The notes below the pieces were generated by a model, which was not told the origin of the DNA, did not search any database, and saw only the letters and a list, made by a program, of their open reading frames with translations. Below are positions 41,507-50,327 of a stretch of DNA of 64,000 nt, piece by piece (the first letter of the stretch is position 1; every line of letters begins with the position of its first letter). This DNA comes from Kineococcus rubinsiae (lineage in GTDB: Bacteria; Actinomycetota; Actinomycetes; Actinomycetales; Kineococcaceae), in NCBI RefSeq assembly GCF_011839805.1, contig NZ_VWPY01000012.1, forward strand, positions 1 through 64,000, written 5' to 3'. The translations under genes and the position numbers were made by a program.

Positions 41507-42513
41507 CCCTCGCCCCTCTGCTGCAGGGGGGTCCGGGTCGTCCGACGATCAGCTTCGAGCTCTTCCCGCCGCGTGCGCGCGACGGCGAGGACACGGTGCG
41601 CCGCACCGTGTCCGCTCTCGCTGACGTCTCCCCGGACTTCTTCTCCGTCACCTACGGCGCCTCGGGTTCGACCCGCAGCGCCAGCCTGGGCCTGCTGGCC
41701 CACGTCCTCGCGGACACCCCCGTCGCGGCGATGGCCCACCTGACCTGCGTCGGCGCGTCGCGGCGCGAGGTCGTCGAGGTCGCCTCCGACTTCCTCGAGG
41801 CCGGGGTGCGGAACTTCCTGGCGCTGCGCGGCGACCCGCCCGCCGGCGCCGCGGACTGGCGCGCCCACCCCGAGGGGGTCGACCGCGCCTGCGACCTCGT
41901 GGAACTGCTGCAGGTCGTCGAACGCCGGCGGCTCGCGCTGCGCGGCGGTTCCCGGCCCGTCGACGAGGGCCCCCTGAGCCTGGCCGTCGCCGCGTTCCCG
42001 AGCGGCGACCACGGCTCCGACCTGGTGGCCCTGCGGGCCAAGCAGGACGCCGGGGCGCAGTTCGCGATCGCCCAGGTCTGCTACGACGCCGCCGAGTTCG
42101 CGGCCTTCGTCGCCGACGCCAGGGCGGCGGGGATCACCCTGCCGATCCTGCCCGGCGTGATGCCGACGACGGAACCCGCGCGGCTGCTGCGCCTGGAGCA
42201 GCTCACGGGCGTCCGCGTGCCGCGCGACGTCCTGGCCCGGCTGGAGGCGGCGCAGGAGTTCGGCGACGCCGCCCGCCACCGCGAGGGCGTCCGCCTCACC
42301 ACGGCCTTCGCCCGCCGCCTGCTCGACGACGGCGCCCCCGGGCTGCACGTCTACACGTTCAACTCCGCCCACGCGGCGCTCGACCTGCTGGCCGGCCTGG
42401 ACCTCGGCGCCCGCACCCCCGCGCCCCCCACCCCGGCACCCCGCGCCGCCGCGCCGGACGGCGCCCACCCCCACCACCACGCCGCGCTCGCGGCGGGACG
42501 AGGAACCCGATGA
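41503..42513 (+). CDS. metF: methylenetetrahydrofolate reductase
   Basis: The 336-residue TIM-barrel flavoprotein reduces 5,10-methylene-THF to 5-methyl-THF for methionine synthesis. Key motifs are ISFELFPPRARDGEDTVRR near the start (with the catalytic glutamate), FFSVTYGASGSTR, MAHLTCVGASR, FLALRGDPP, FPSGDHGSDLVALRAKQDAGAQFAIAQVCYDA and ILPGVMPTT. The length is normal. GTG 41503 is the first codon of conserved sequence. The C-terminus runs into a Pro/His-rich stretch, and the stop overlaps the metE ATG as ATGA. Confidence 0.94.
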   Translation: MTLAPLLQGGPGRPTISFELFPPRARDGEDTVRRTVSALADVSPDFFSVTYGASGSTRSASLGLLAHVLADTPVAAMAHLTCVGASRREVVEVASDFLEAGVRNFLALRGDPPAGAADWRAHPEGVDRACDLVELLQVVERRRLALRGGSRPVDEGPLSLAVAAFPSGDHGSDLVALRAKQDAGAQFAIAQVCYDAAEFAAFVADARAAGITLPILPGVMPTTEPARLLRLEQLTGVRVPRDVLARLEAAQEFGDAARHREGVRLTTAFARRLLDDGAPGLHVYTFNSAHAALDLLAGLDLGARTPAPPTPAPRAAAPDGAHPHHHAALAAGRGTR

Positions 42514-44852
42514 GCTCCGACGCCACGACCCCCCGCGGCTGGTCCGCCACCGTCCTCGGCTACCCGCGGATCGGCCCCCGCCGCGAGACCAAGAAGGCCC
42601 TCGAGGCGCTGTGGGCCGGGCGCGCCGACGTCGCCGTGACCGAGCAGGAGCTCGCGGCGGTCCGCCGCCGGACCCTGCGCCGGCTGAACGCCCTCGGCCT
42701 GCACGCGCACGACGCCTCGATCCCGTCCGCCTCCTCCGCCTACGACCAGGTGCTCGACGCGGCGCTGGCCGTGGGCGCGGTGCCGCCCCGCTTCGCCGAC
42801 GTGGTCGGCGCGGACGGCCGCGTCGACCTCACCGGTCAGGCGACGATCGCCCGCGGCCGGGACGGCGACGCGCCGCTGGAGATGACGAAGTGGTTCGACA
42901 CGAACTACCACTACCTCGTCCCCGAGATCGGCCCGGACACCCGGTTCTCGCTCTCCGACGACCGCGGGGTGCGGGAGTTCTCCGAGGCCCTCGCCGAGGG
43001 CTACCTGACCCGGCCCGTCGTGGTGGGCCCGGTGACGTTCCTGCTGCTGGCCAAGGAGGCCACCGGCAGCCCCGCGGGCTTCCACCCGTTCGACCGCCTC
43101 GACGACCTCCTGCCCGCCTACGCCGACCTGCTGCGCGCCTACGCCGCAGCGGGTGCGTCCTGGGTGCAGCTGGACGAACCGGGCCTCGTCAGCGACTCCG
43201 CGACGGCCGGCGTCCCCGGTCTCGCCGAGGCCGTGACGCGCACCTACGCCGCGCTGTCGGGCCTGCAGGACGGCCCGTCGCTGCTCGTCGCGGCGCCCTA
43301 CGGCGACCTCGGCGACGCGCTCGGCTGGCTGGCCGCCACCGACGTCGCGGGCGTCGCCCTGGACCTGGTCCGCGGCGGGCTGCCCACGGCGGGGACCCAC
43401 CTGCTGCAGGACAAGGTGGTCGTGGGCGGGGTCGTCGACGGGCACAACGTCTGGCGCGCCGACCTCGCGTCGGCCCTGTCGACGCTGCAGACCCTGCGGG
43501 AGTTCTCGGGGCACGTCGTCGCGGGGACGTCCACGTCGCTGCTGCACGTGCCGCACGACGTCGCCGACGAACCCCAGCTCGACGAGCGGCTGCGCAGCTG
43601 GCTCGCGTTCGCGGACCAGAAGGTCGCGGAGGTCGTCGCGCTGGGCACCGCCCTGCGGGACCCGGCGGCCGCCGCGGACGCCGTCGCCGCCTCCGCCGCG
43701 GCCCGGGCCGACCGCGCCGGCGCACCGGGCGTCGTGGTGCCGGCGGTCCGCGCACGGCTGGCCGCGCTGAGCCCGAGCGCGTTCCAGCGCAGCGACTACG
43801 CCGTCCGCCGCGCCGTGCAGGAGGAGGTCCTCGACCTCCCCGTGCTGCCGACGACGACGATCGGGTCGTTCCCCCAGACGCCGGAGATCCGCCGGGCGCG
43901 GGCCGCCGCGGCGCGCGGGGAACTCGCGCCGGCGGACTACGAGGCGTTCCTGCGCGGGGAGGTCGAACGTGTCGTCCGGCTGCAGGAGGACCTCGGCCTC
44001 GACGTCCTCGTGCACGGCGAACCCGAGCGCAACGACATGGTGCAGTACTTCGCGGAGAACCTCGACGGGTTCGCGGTCACCGCCAACGGGTGGGTCCAGT
44101 CCTACGGCACGCGCTGCGTGCGCCCGCCGGTCCTGTTCGGCGACGTCACCCGACCCGCCCCGATCACGGTGCCGTGGAGCGCCTACACCGCCTCGCTCAC
44201 GTCGAAGCCGGTCAAGGGCATGCTCACCGGGCCCGTGACGATCCTCGCGTGGTCGTTCGTGCGCGACGACCAGCCGCTGGTCGACACCGCCCGGCAGGTG
44301 GCGCTGGCCCTGCGCGACGAGATCGCCGACCTGGAGGCCGCGGGGATCGGCATCGTCCAGGTCGACGAACCCGCCCTGCGGGAACTCCTGCCGCTGCGCG
44401 CGATCGACCAGCCCGCCTACCTGCGCTGGTCGGTGGAGTCGTTCCGGCTCGCGACGTCCGGGGCCGCCGACGCCACCCAGGTCCACACCCACCTCTGCTA
44501 CTCGGAGTTCGGCGAGGTCATCGGCGCCATCGACGGGCTCGACGCGGACGTCACGAGCATCGAGGCGGCCCGCTCGCGCATGGAGGTCCTGCCCGACGTC
44601 GCCGCGGCCGGTTTCGCGCGCGGGCTCGGGCCGGGGGTCTACGACATCCACTCGCCCCGCGTCCCGGACGCGCAGGAGGTCACCGACCTCCTGCGCCTCG
44701 CGGTCGCGTCCGTGTCCGCCCGGCAGGTGTGGGTGAACCCCGACTGCGGCCTGAAGACCCGCGGGTACGCGGAGACCGAGGCGTCGCTGCGCCACCTCGT
44801 CGCGGCGGCCCGGACCCTGCGGGAGGAGCTCGCGGTCAGCCCCGTCGGCTGA
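42510..44852 (+). CDS. metE: cobalamin-independent methionine synthase
   Basis: MetE methylates homocysteine with 5-methyltetrahydropteroyl-polyglutamate, using the product of the preceding metF. The 780-residue protein has the two-barrel layout: N-terminal half starting YPRIGPRRETKKALEALWAG, and catalytic C-terminal half with LPTTTIGSFPQTPEIRRAR, HGEPERNDMVQYFAEN, SYGTRCVRPPVLFGDV, MLTGPVTILAWSFVRDDQP, QVDEPALRE, the zinc-ligand HLCYSEF and VNPDCGLKTRGYAE. All zinc ligands appear present (His and Cys in THLCYS, the glutamate and the later Cys). Expression should follow the SAM riboswitch upstream of metF. Confidence 0.96.
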   Translation: MSSDATTPRGWSATVLGYPRIGPRRETKKALEALWAGRADVAVTEQELAAVRRRTLRRLNALGLHAHDASIPSASSAYDQVLDAALAVGAVPPRFADVVGADGRVDLTGQATIARGRDGDAPLEMTKWFDTNYHYLVPEIGPDTRFSLSDDRGVREFSEALAEGYLTRPVVVGPVTFLLLAKEATGSPAGFHPFDRLDDLLPAYADLLRAYAAAGASWVQLDEPGLVSDSATAGVPGLAEAVTRTYAALSGLQDGPSLLVAAPYGDLGDALGWLAATDVAGVALDLVRGGLPTAGTHLLQDKVVVGGVVDGHNVWRADLASALSTLQTLREFSGHVVAGTSTSLLHVPHDVADEPQLDERLRSWLAFADQKVAEVVALGTALRDPAAAADAVAASAAARADRAGAPGVVVPAVRARLAALSPSAFQRSDYAVRRAVQEEVLDLPVLPTTTIGSFPQTPEIRRARAAAARGELAPADYEAFLRGEVERVVRLQEDLGLDVLVHGEPERNDMVQYFAENLDGFAVTANGWVQSYGTRCVRPPVLFGDVTRPAPITVPWSAYTASLTSKPVKGMLTGPVTILAWSFVRDDQPLVDTARQVALALRDEIADLEAAGIGIVQVDEPALRELLPLRAIDQPAYLRWSVESFRLATSGAADATQVHTHLCYSEFGEVIGAIDGLDADVTSIEAARSRMEVLPDVAAAGFARGLGPGVYDIHSPRVPDAQEVTDLLRLAVASVSARQVWVNPDCGLKTRGYAETEASLRHLVAAARTLREELAVSPVG

Positions 44853-44899
44853 CGCGCCCGGCGCGGGCGGCGGGCCGGCCCCTCTGAGACGCTGGGGCC

Positions 44900-46150
44900 G
44901 TGCCCGCCGATAACCCCGCCCGCCCCGCCCCGCGCGACGTCGCCCTCGTCGGGGGCCGCGTCCTGCGCCTGACCCCGGACTGGGCGGGGGAGCAGGAGGA
45001 GGCGACGGTCCTGCTGCGCGACGGGCGGATCGCCGCCGTCGGCGCCGACGTCGAGGTGCCCGCGGGTGCCGAGGTCGTCGACGTCACCGGCCAGTGGGTG
45101 CTGCCCGGCTTCGTCGAGGCGCACACCCACCTCGGCGTGCACGCGGAGGGCGAGGGCTGGCACGGCGCCGACGTCAACGAGAAGGGCGTCGCGGGGGCCC
45201 GGCTGCGCTCGCTGGACGGCCTCGACCCCGCCGACCGGGGTTTCGCCGACGCCCTCGCCGGCGGGGTGACGACCGCGATGATCCTGCCCGGCTCGGGCAA
45301 CGTCGTCGGCGGCCAGACCGCCGCGGTCAAGACGTGGGGCCGCACGGTGCAGGAGATGCTGCTGCGCGCGCCCGTCGGCGTGAAGAGCGCGCTCGGCGAG
45401 AACCCCAAGCGGGGCGGCGGTTCCGCGCCCACGACGCGGATGGGCGTGGCCGCGCACCTGCGCGACGCGTTCTCCGCCGCGCAGCGCTTCGCGGCCCGCC
45501 GCGCCCGCGCCGTCGCGGCCGGCGACCCGGTCGACCCCGCGGTCGACGCCGAGCGCGACCAGGAGGTCCTCGCCCGCGTCCTCGCCGGCGAGATCGTCTG
45601 GCAGCAGCACGCCCACCGGGCCGACGACATCGCCACGGCCGTGCGCCTCGCCGAGGAGTTCGGCTACGCCCTCGTGCTCAACCACGTCACCGAGGGCCAC
45701 CTCGTCGCGGGGATGCTCGCCGAGAAGGCGCTGCCCGCCGTCGTCGGGCCGCTGCTGACGTCGCGGTCCAAGCCCGAGCTGCGCAACCGCTCGGTCGCCG
45801 TGCCCGGCATCCTCGCGGCGGCCGGCGTCCGCATCGCCCTCACCACCGACCACCCCGTCGTGCCCATCCAGTTCCTCGCCCTCTCGGCGACGCTGGCCGT
45901 GAAGGAGGGCCTCGACCGCGACGAGGCGCTGCGCGCGCTGACCGTGAACCCGGCGCGCATCCTGCGCCTGGACGACCGGGTGGGGTCGTTGGCCCCCGGC
46001 CTCGACGCCGATGTCGTGGTCTGGTCGGGCGACCCCCTCGACGTCATGTCGCGCGCCGTGCGCGTCTTCGTCGGCGGTCGGCAGGTCTACCGGTGGGCCG
46101 ACGGCGAGGGCGTCGTGGCCGATCCGGGCACGGGCGCCGGCCCCGCCTGA
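44900..46150 (+). CDS. amidohydrolase family protein (imidazolonepropionase-like)
   Basis: The 416-residue protein has the amidohydrolase beta-sandwich and barrel: LRDGRIAAVGADVEVPAGAEVVDVTGQWVLPGFVEAHTHLGVH (metal-binding HTH near residue 75), GGVTTAMILPGSGNVVGGQ, ALVLNHVTEGH, ALTTDHPVVP (metal-binding aspartate) and NPARILRLDDRVGSLAPGLDADVVVWSGDPLDV at the end. It hydrolyses a C-N bond in an unknown small molecule. It stands alone 47 nt after metE, and the start follows a GACGCT box, so it may have its own promoter. Confidence 0.88.
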   Translation: MPADNPARPAPRDVALVGGRVLRLTPDWAGEQEEATVLLRDGRIAAVGADVEVPAGAEVVDVTGQWVLPGFVEAHTHLGVHAEGEGWHGADVNEKGVAGARLRSLDGLDPADRGFADALAGGVTTAMILPGSGNVVGGQTAAVKTWGRTVQEMLLRAPVGVKSALGENPKRGGGSAPTTRMGVAAHLRDAFSAAQRFAARRARAVAAGDPVDPAVDAERDQEVLARVLAGEIVWQQHAHRADDIATAVRLAEEFGYALVLNHVTEGHLVAGMLAEKALPAVVGPLLTSRSKPELRNRSVAVPGILAAAGVRIALTTDHPVVPIQFLALSATLAVKEGLDRDEALRALTVNPARILRLDDRVGSLAPGLDADVVVWSGDPLDVMSRAVRVFVGGRQVYRWADGEGVVADPGTGAGPA

Positions 46151-46262
46151 CGTCACCGCCCGACCGCCCTTCCGGGACCGCGCGGCGCGACGCGCGTCAC
46201 CCGGCGGCGCGGCACGTCCCCGCGCCACCCGCCGTTGAGCGGGCGAGGACAGGAGGTGGCCC

Positions 46263-47177
46263 GTGCCATCAGCTCCACCCCCCGACGGGGTGCTCGCGCT
46301 CGTCAACGCCGGTGCCGGCGGCACGAGCGCGACGGTGGTCCGCTCGGTGATCGCCGAGATGGGCCGCACGTGCGACGTCGAGCTGCGGCGCACGAGCTCG
46401 CTCGACGACCTGCGCGACGCGCTCCTGGAGGGCGACGGCCGGCGGCCGGTGCTGCTCGGCGGTGACGGCTCGCTGCACGCCGCGCTGCAGCTGCTGCACA
46501 CCGCCGGCGCGGCCCGCGAGGTCGGGCCGCTGGGGATCGTGCCCCTGGGCACGGGCAACGACCTCGCGCGCTCGCTGCACCTGCCGCTGGAGCCCCTCGC
46601 GGCGGCCCGGATCGCCGTCACGGGCCGCCCGCGCGACCTCGAGCTGCTCGTCGACAGCCGCGGCCGGACGACGGTCAACACGGTGCACGCCGGCATCGGC
46701 GCGGCCGCGACGGCGCGCGCCGAAAAGCTCAAGCCGAGGCTGGGGGCGGCGGCCTACCCCGTCGGCGCCGTCTGGGCGGGCGTGCGGGCCGGGGCCGGGT
46801 ACCCGCTGCGCGTCGAGGTCGACGGGGAGGTGCTCCACGACGGGCACCGCCCGCTTCTCGTCGTCGGCATCGGTCTCGGCGGCACCATCGGCGGCGGCAC
46901 CCGCCTCGTGCCCGACGCGGACCCGCACGACGGGATCGCCGACGTCGTCGTGTCCGCCTCCACGGGGCCGTTCGCGCGGGTCGGCTTCGCGGCCGGGCTG
47001 CGCTCCGGCGTGCACGTGGAGCGCCAGGACGTCCGCACCGCCACGGGGCGCGTCGTCGAGGTCACGGCCCTGCACGGGACCTTCCGGCTCAACTCCGACG
47101 GCGAGGTCACCGACCCGCAGCAGCACGAGCGCTTCGAGATGCTCCGCGACGCCTGGCAGGTGGTCTGCCCCGCCTGA
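46263..47177 (+). CDS. diacylglycerol/lipid kinase (YegS/DagK family)
   Basis: The 304-residue protein phosphorylates a lipid such as diacylglycerol with ATP. Motifs include ALVNAGAGGTSATVVRSVIAEM, the nucleotide motif LLGGDGSLHAALQLL, IVPLGTGNDLARSLHLP, VNTVHAGIGAAATARAEKLKPRLGAAAYPVGAV and RLNSDGEV at the end. GACAGGAGGT lies upstream of the GTG. It converges with the gene at 47188. The 112 nt before it hold no other recognised feature. Confidence 0.9.
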   Translation: MPSAPPPDGVLALVNAGAGGTSATVVRSVIAEMGRTCDVELRRTSSLDDLRDALLEGDGRRPVLLGGDGSLHAALQLLHTAGAAREVGPLGIVPLGTGNDLARSLHLPLEPLAAARIAVTGRPRDLELLVDSRGRTTVNTVHAGIGAAATARAEKLKPRLGAAAYPVGAVWAGVRAGAGYPLRVEVDGEVLHDGHRPLLVVGIGLGGTIGGGTRLVPDADPHDGIADVVVSASTGPFARVGFAAGLRSGVHVERQDVRTATGRVVEVTALHGTFRLNSDGEVTDPQQHERFEMLRDAWQVVCPA

Positions 47178-47187
47178 GCGCGGGTGC

Positions 47188-47793
47188 TCAGCGCTCCTGC
47201 GGGGAGACCTGCGCGTCGAGCAGCTCGAGGTAGCCCGCCGCGGCGTCGGCCAGGGCGTCGGCGCGCCGCTGCGGGGAGCCGGGGGAGAAGCGGTGCTCGA
47301 CGACGTCGGCGGTGCTGCGCCGCAGCGCCGCGAGGCTGGTGGCCAGGTCGTCCGCGAGCCGCGCCGCGGCCTCGTCCGGCGAGGGCGGCGGCGGGCGCAG
47401 CGCCCCGGCCGCCCCGGCCCGGACGGCGGCCAGGACGGCCTCGTCGGGGCCGTCGTCGAGGTACCAGCAGCGCAGCGGGCGCACGACGGCGTGGTTGGCC
47501 ACGGCCCGCGCCGGCCGCCAGACGAGCCGCACGGGCGCCGTCAGCAGCTTCGAGGCGTTCAGCCACTGCCCCGCCCCGTGGGGCGACGTGCCCCACGCGA
47601 CGTCCTCCTCGACGGCGAGCGCCACCGCGACGGCCTCCAGGTCGTCGCGCGGCCCCTCCAGCACCCCGCCGCACAGCCACGCGGACGTCACCCGCAGCGG
47701 GACGATCCCGGGCGGGGTGCGGGCCATCGCCTGGCACGCCGCGTTCACCTGCTCGACCTTCTGCACCGCCGTGGACCACTTCACGGGAGCCAC
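47188..47793 (-). CDS. conserved actinobacterial protein of unknown function
   Basis: The 201-residue protein begins VKWSTAVQKVEQVNAACQAMARTPPGIVPLRVTSAWLCGGVLEG and later has LEAVAVALAVEEDVAWGTSPHGAGQWLNASKLLTAPVRLVWRPA and NHAVVRPLRCWYLDDG. This resembles a family of unnamed streptomycete proteins that I recall only as hypothetical. No membrane segment, signal peptide or catalytic motif is visible, so it is probably cytoplasmic. The start could be GTG 47793 or, three codons later, GTG 47784. It is divergent from osmC. Confidence 0.72.
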   Translation of the reverse strand: MAPVKWSTAVQKVEQVNAACQAMARTPPGIVPLRVTSAWLCGGVLEGPRDDLEAVAVALAVEEDVAWGTSPHGAGQWLNASKLLTAPVRLVWRPARAVANHAVVRPLRCWYLDDGPDEAVLAAVRAGAAGALRPPPPSPDEAAARLADDLATSLAALRRSTADVVEHRFSPGSPQRRADALADAAAGYLELLDAQVSPQER

Positions 47794-47870
47794 TGTGCAC
47801 GCTGCGCGACGCCGCTGCGCACGACGGGAGGTGGTGCGCGCCAGCCCCTGCCGCCTGTCCGGGCATGCCC

Positions 47871-47876
47871 TACGGT
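47871..47876 (+). promoter_or_regulatory. -10 box, leaderless-type promoter of the OsmC-family gene
   Basis: TACGGT ends 6 nt before GTG 47883, with no Shine-Dalgarno sequence in between. Confidence 0.45.
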
Positions 47877-47882
47877 GACCCG

Positions 47883-48386
47883 GTGGACGCGACCGAGCTG
47901 AGGGCCCTGCAGAAGCCGTTGAAGGACCAGTACCGGCAGGACGCGGCGAGCGCCGCCGTCCCCGCGAAGGCGGTGGCCGTCCTGGACGGGGCGTCGATCG
48001 GGGTCTCCGTCGACGGGTTCGCCGGCACCACCCGCGCCGGCCTGCACCCCGCGGCGGGCGGCGACGGCACCGAGGCGTGCTCGGCCGACATGCTCTGCGA
48101 GGCCGTGGCCGCGTGCGCCGGGGTGACGCTGCGCAGCGTCGCCACCGCGATGGGCGTGGAGCTGCGCAACGCCTCCGTCACGGCCGAGGGGACGTGGGAC
48201 GCCCGCGGCACCCTGGGCGTGGACCGCGAGGTGCCCGTCGGCCTGACCGACGTGACCATCACCTTCGACTTCACCTCCGACGCCGACGAGGCGACCGAGG
48301 CCAAGCTGATCCAGCTCGCCGAGCGCTACTGCGTCATCGCGCAGACCCTGCGCACGCCTCCGACGCTGACCGTCCGCCGGGCCTGA
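47883..48386 (+). CDS. OsmC-family protein
   Basis: The 167-residue protein is of the OsmC/Ohr fold, whose members reduce organic or fatty-acid hydroperoxides with paired cysteines. The pattern EACSADMLCEAVAACAGVTLRSVA carries several cysteines, including one in the usual helix position, and YCVIAQTLRTPP matches the second conserved cysteine region of the family. The N-terminal KPLKDQYRQDAASA is typical of the OsmC-like, rather than Ohr, branch. A strong hairpin terminator follows the stop at once. Confidence 0.88.
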   Translation: MDATELRALQKPLKDQYRQDAASAAVPAKAVAVLDGASIGVSVDGFAGTTRAGLHPAAGGDGTEACSADMLCEAVAACAGVTLRSVATAMGVELRNASVTAEGTWDARGTLGVDREVPVGLTDVTITFDFTSDADEATEAKLIQLAERYCVIAQTLRTPPTLTVRRA

Positions 48387-48393
48387 GCCCCGC

Positions 48394-48421
48394 GGAGGGC
48401 CCCGGTGCGCCGGGGCCCTCC
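48394..48421. terminator. hairpin terminator between osmC and galM
   Basis: A 12-bp stem GGAGGGCCCCGG with its complement and a TGCG loop lies 8 nt after osmC. No T-run follows on either strand, so it may act bidirectionally with help from Rho. Confidence 0.65.
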
Positions 48422-48422
48422 G

Positions 48423-48477
48423 GACTCGGCCCGCCCGACTCGGCCCCGCCCGACTCAGCCCGCCCGACTCAGCCCGC
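48423..48477. repeat. four tandem 14-15-bp repeats around the galM stop codon
   Basis: The unit GACTC(G/A)GCCC(C)GCCC occurs at 48423, 48437, 48452 and 48466. The minus-strand galM stop codon falls in the last unit, so copy-number change would shift or move the 3' end. Confidence 0.8.
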
Positions 48478-49596
48478 GGTGAGGGTGAGGACCGTGCGCG
48501 TCTCCCAGACCTGGCCCGGCCGCAGCACGACGTCGCCGAACTCCTCCGCGCGGAACGCGGGCCGGTTCACAGCGTCCGGCAGCGCCTGGGTCTCCAGGCA
48601 CAGCGCGTCGCCCTGCCGCACCGGGCGCCCCTGCGGCGTGCGGGCGGAACCGGTGAGGAAGTTGCCCGAGTAGAACTGCACGCCCGGGCGGTCGGTGGTG
48701 ACCGTGAGCGTGCGCCCGCTGCGCGCGCTGGTGAGGACCGCCGCGGTGGCGGAGCGGCCCGGGCCGCAGTCGTCGAGGACCCAGTTGTGGTCGTAGCCGC
48801 CCGCGAGCAGCAGCTGCGGGTCGGCGTCGCGCAGCGAGGCCCCGATGCGGCGGGGGGTGCGGAAGTCGAACGGCGTCCCGGTCACGTCGGCGAGCTCGCC
48901 GGTGGGGATGAGCCCGCCGTCCACGGGCAGGTAGCGGCCCGCCGCGAGCACCAGCTCGTGGTCCTCGATGCTGCCGGTGCCCGGGCCGTCGAGGTTGAGG
49001 TAGGCGTGGTTGGTGAGGCTGACCGGCGTCGCCGCGTCGGTGCCCGCGCGGTAGGCGAGCTCCAGGTGCACGCCGCTCGCGTCCTCGGACAGCGTGTAGA
49101 CGACCTCGGCGAGCAGCTCGCCCGGGAAGCCCATGTCCCCGTCGGGGCTCACCAGGCGCAGGCGGACCGCCGGGCCGGTGCCGCCGCCGACCTCCTCGGC
49201 GTGCCAGACGCGCTGGTCGAAGCCCTCCACGCCGCCGTGCAGGGCCTGGGCCCCGTCGTTGACGGGCACCTGGTGCTCGGTGCCGTCGACGGTGAACCGC
49301 CCGCCCGCGATGCGGTTGGCGACCCGTCCGACGACCGCCCCGAGGTAGCCGGTGTCCGCCTCGTAGGCGGCGACGTCGGCGAGGCCGGCGACGACGTCGC
49401 CCAGCGTCCCGTCGCGGTCGGGCACGCGCAGCTGCTGCAGGGCCGCGCCGCGCGTGAGCACGGCGGCCGAGGCGCCGGAGGGCAGCCTCAGCTCCAGGCG
49501 GTGCACGACCTCGCCGCGCAGGGTGCGGCCGAAGACGGTGCGCGTCACGGCGGCGTCGGGGGAGGAGGGGTTCTCGGCGGTGGTGTCGGACGGCAT
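48469..49596 (-). CDS. galM: aldose 1-epimerase (galactose mutarotase)
   Basis: The 375-residue protein interconverts alpha and beta aldoses. Motifs fit the family: VVGRVANRIAGGRFTVDGTEHQVPVNDGAQALHGGVEGFDQRVW (HGG with first catalytic histidine), VSLTNHAYLNLDG (second histidine), GGYDHNWVLDD and the final LETQALPDAVNRPAF containing the catalytic glutamate. No signal peptide is seen, so it acts in the cytoplasm. ATG 49596 is preferred; a CACCAT box 6 nt upstream suggests a leaderless mRNA, and the longer in-frame reading upstream is not conserved. Confidence 0.92.
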   Translation of the reverse strand: MPSDTTAENPSSPDAAVTRTVFGRTLRGEVVHRLELRLPSGASAAVLTRGAALQQLRVPDRDGTLGDVVAGLADVAAYEADTGYLGAVVGRVANRIAGGRFTVDGTEHQVPVNDGAQALHGGVEGFDQRVWHAEEVGGGTGPAVRLRLVSPDGDMGFPGELLAEVVYTLSEDASGVHLELAYRAGTDAATPVSLTNHAYLNLDGPGTGSIEDHELVLAAGRYLPVDGGLIPTGELADVTGTPFDFRTPRRIGASLRDADPQLLLAGGYDHNWVLDDCGPGRSATAAVLTSARSGRTLTVTTDRPGVQFYSGNFLTGSARTPQGRPVRQGDALCLETQALPDAVNRPAFRAEEFGDVVLRPGQVWETRTVLTLTAG

Positions 49597-49655
49597 CCCC
49601 GCATGGTGCCCGACGACGCCGACAGCCACCCGCGGTGGTCCGGCAGGATGGCCGG

Positions 49656-50306
49656 GTGGCGAGGACGACACGACGACAGGGCCCGGCCGGGCGCACGGAC
49701 GGCACGGCGCCGGCGACGACCCGCGGCCACGGTCGCGCGGTGGGGGAGCCGCCGCTGCTCCTGGACCCGCGGCGCGGCGGCAGCCTGGTCGGCCTGCTGG
49801 GCGGGCTGGTCTTCGTCGGCAGCTACTCCCCGGCCCTGGGCGCGGTCGCGTCCGGCCTGGCGTGGGCGGCCGCGGTCCTCGGCGTCCTGGTGGCCCTCGT
49901 CGGCCACTACGTCCGCCCGGTGCCCCTCGGCCCGCTCGCCCGCCCCCGGCCCCTCGCTCTCGCGGTCTACGGCGGCTGCGTCGTCGGCGAGCTCGTCCTC
50001 ATCGCGGCGGGCACGCGGGCCCTGGACGCCGCGGGGCGCGGTGAGCTGCGGCCGGCCCTGATCGCCGCCGTCGTCGGCGTGCACTTCGTGCCCTTCGCGT
50101 GGGCCTTCGGCGAGCGGATGTTCCTCGTGCTCGGCGCCGCGGTCGCGGTCGTCGGGGCCGCCGGGCTGCTGGTGGGTGCCGCCGGCGTCCAGCACGCGGC
50201 CGACGCGGCGGCGGTGCTCGCGGGCCTCGTGCTCATCGCGGTCGTCGCCGCCTACGCCCGGGGCGCGTTCGCCCCCGGCCGGGCCTCGGCACCCGTCGGC
50301 TCCTGA
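49656..50306 (+). CDS. multi-spanning membrane protein of unknown function
   Basis: The 216-residue protein has a basic N-terminus of about 40 residues, then six hydrophobic segments (for example SLVGLLGGLVFVGSY, GLAWAAAVLGVLVALVG and MFLVLGAAVAVVGAAGLLVG). FVPFAWAFGERMFLVLG contains a Glu-Arg pair inside the membrane region. No family is recognised and there is no operon partner. The GTG follows a CAGGAT box by 7 nt. It converges with ung. Confidence 0.62.
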   Translation: MARTTRRQGPAGRTDGTAPATTRGHGRAVGEPPLLLDPRRGGSLVGLLGGLVFVGSYSPALGAVASGLAWAAAVLGVLVALVGHYVRPVPLGPLARPRPLALAVYGGCVVGELVLIAAGTRALDAAGRGELRPALIAAVVGVHFVPFAWAFGERMFLVLGAAVAVVGAAGLLVGAAGVQHAADAAAVLAGLVLIAVVAAYARGAFAPGRASAPVGS

Positions 50307-50327
50307 CGGGGTGCCGGCGGGGGGCGC

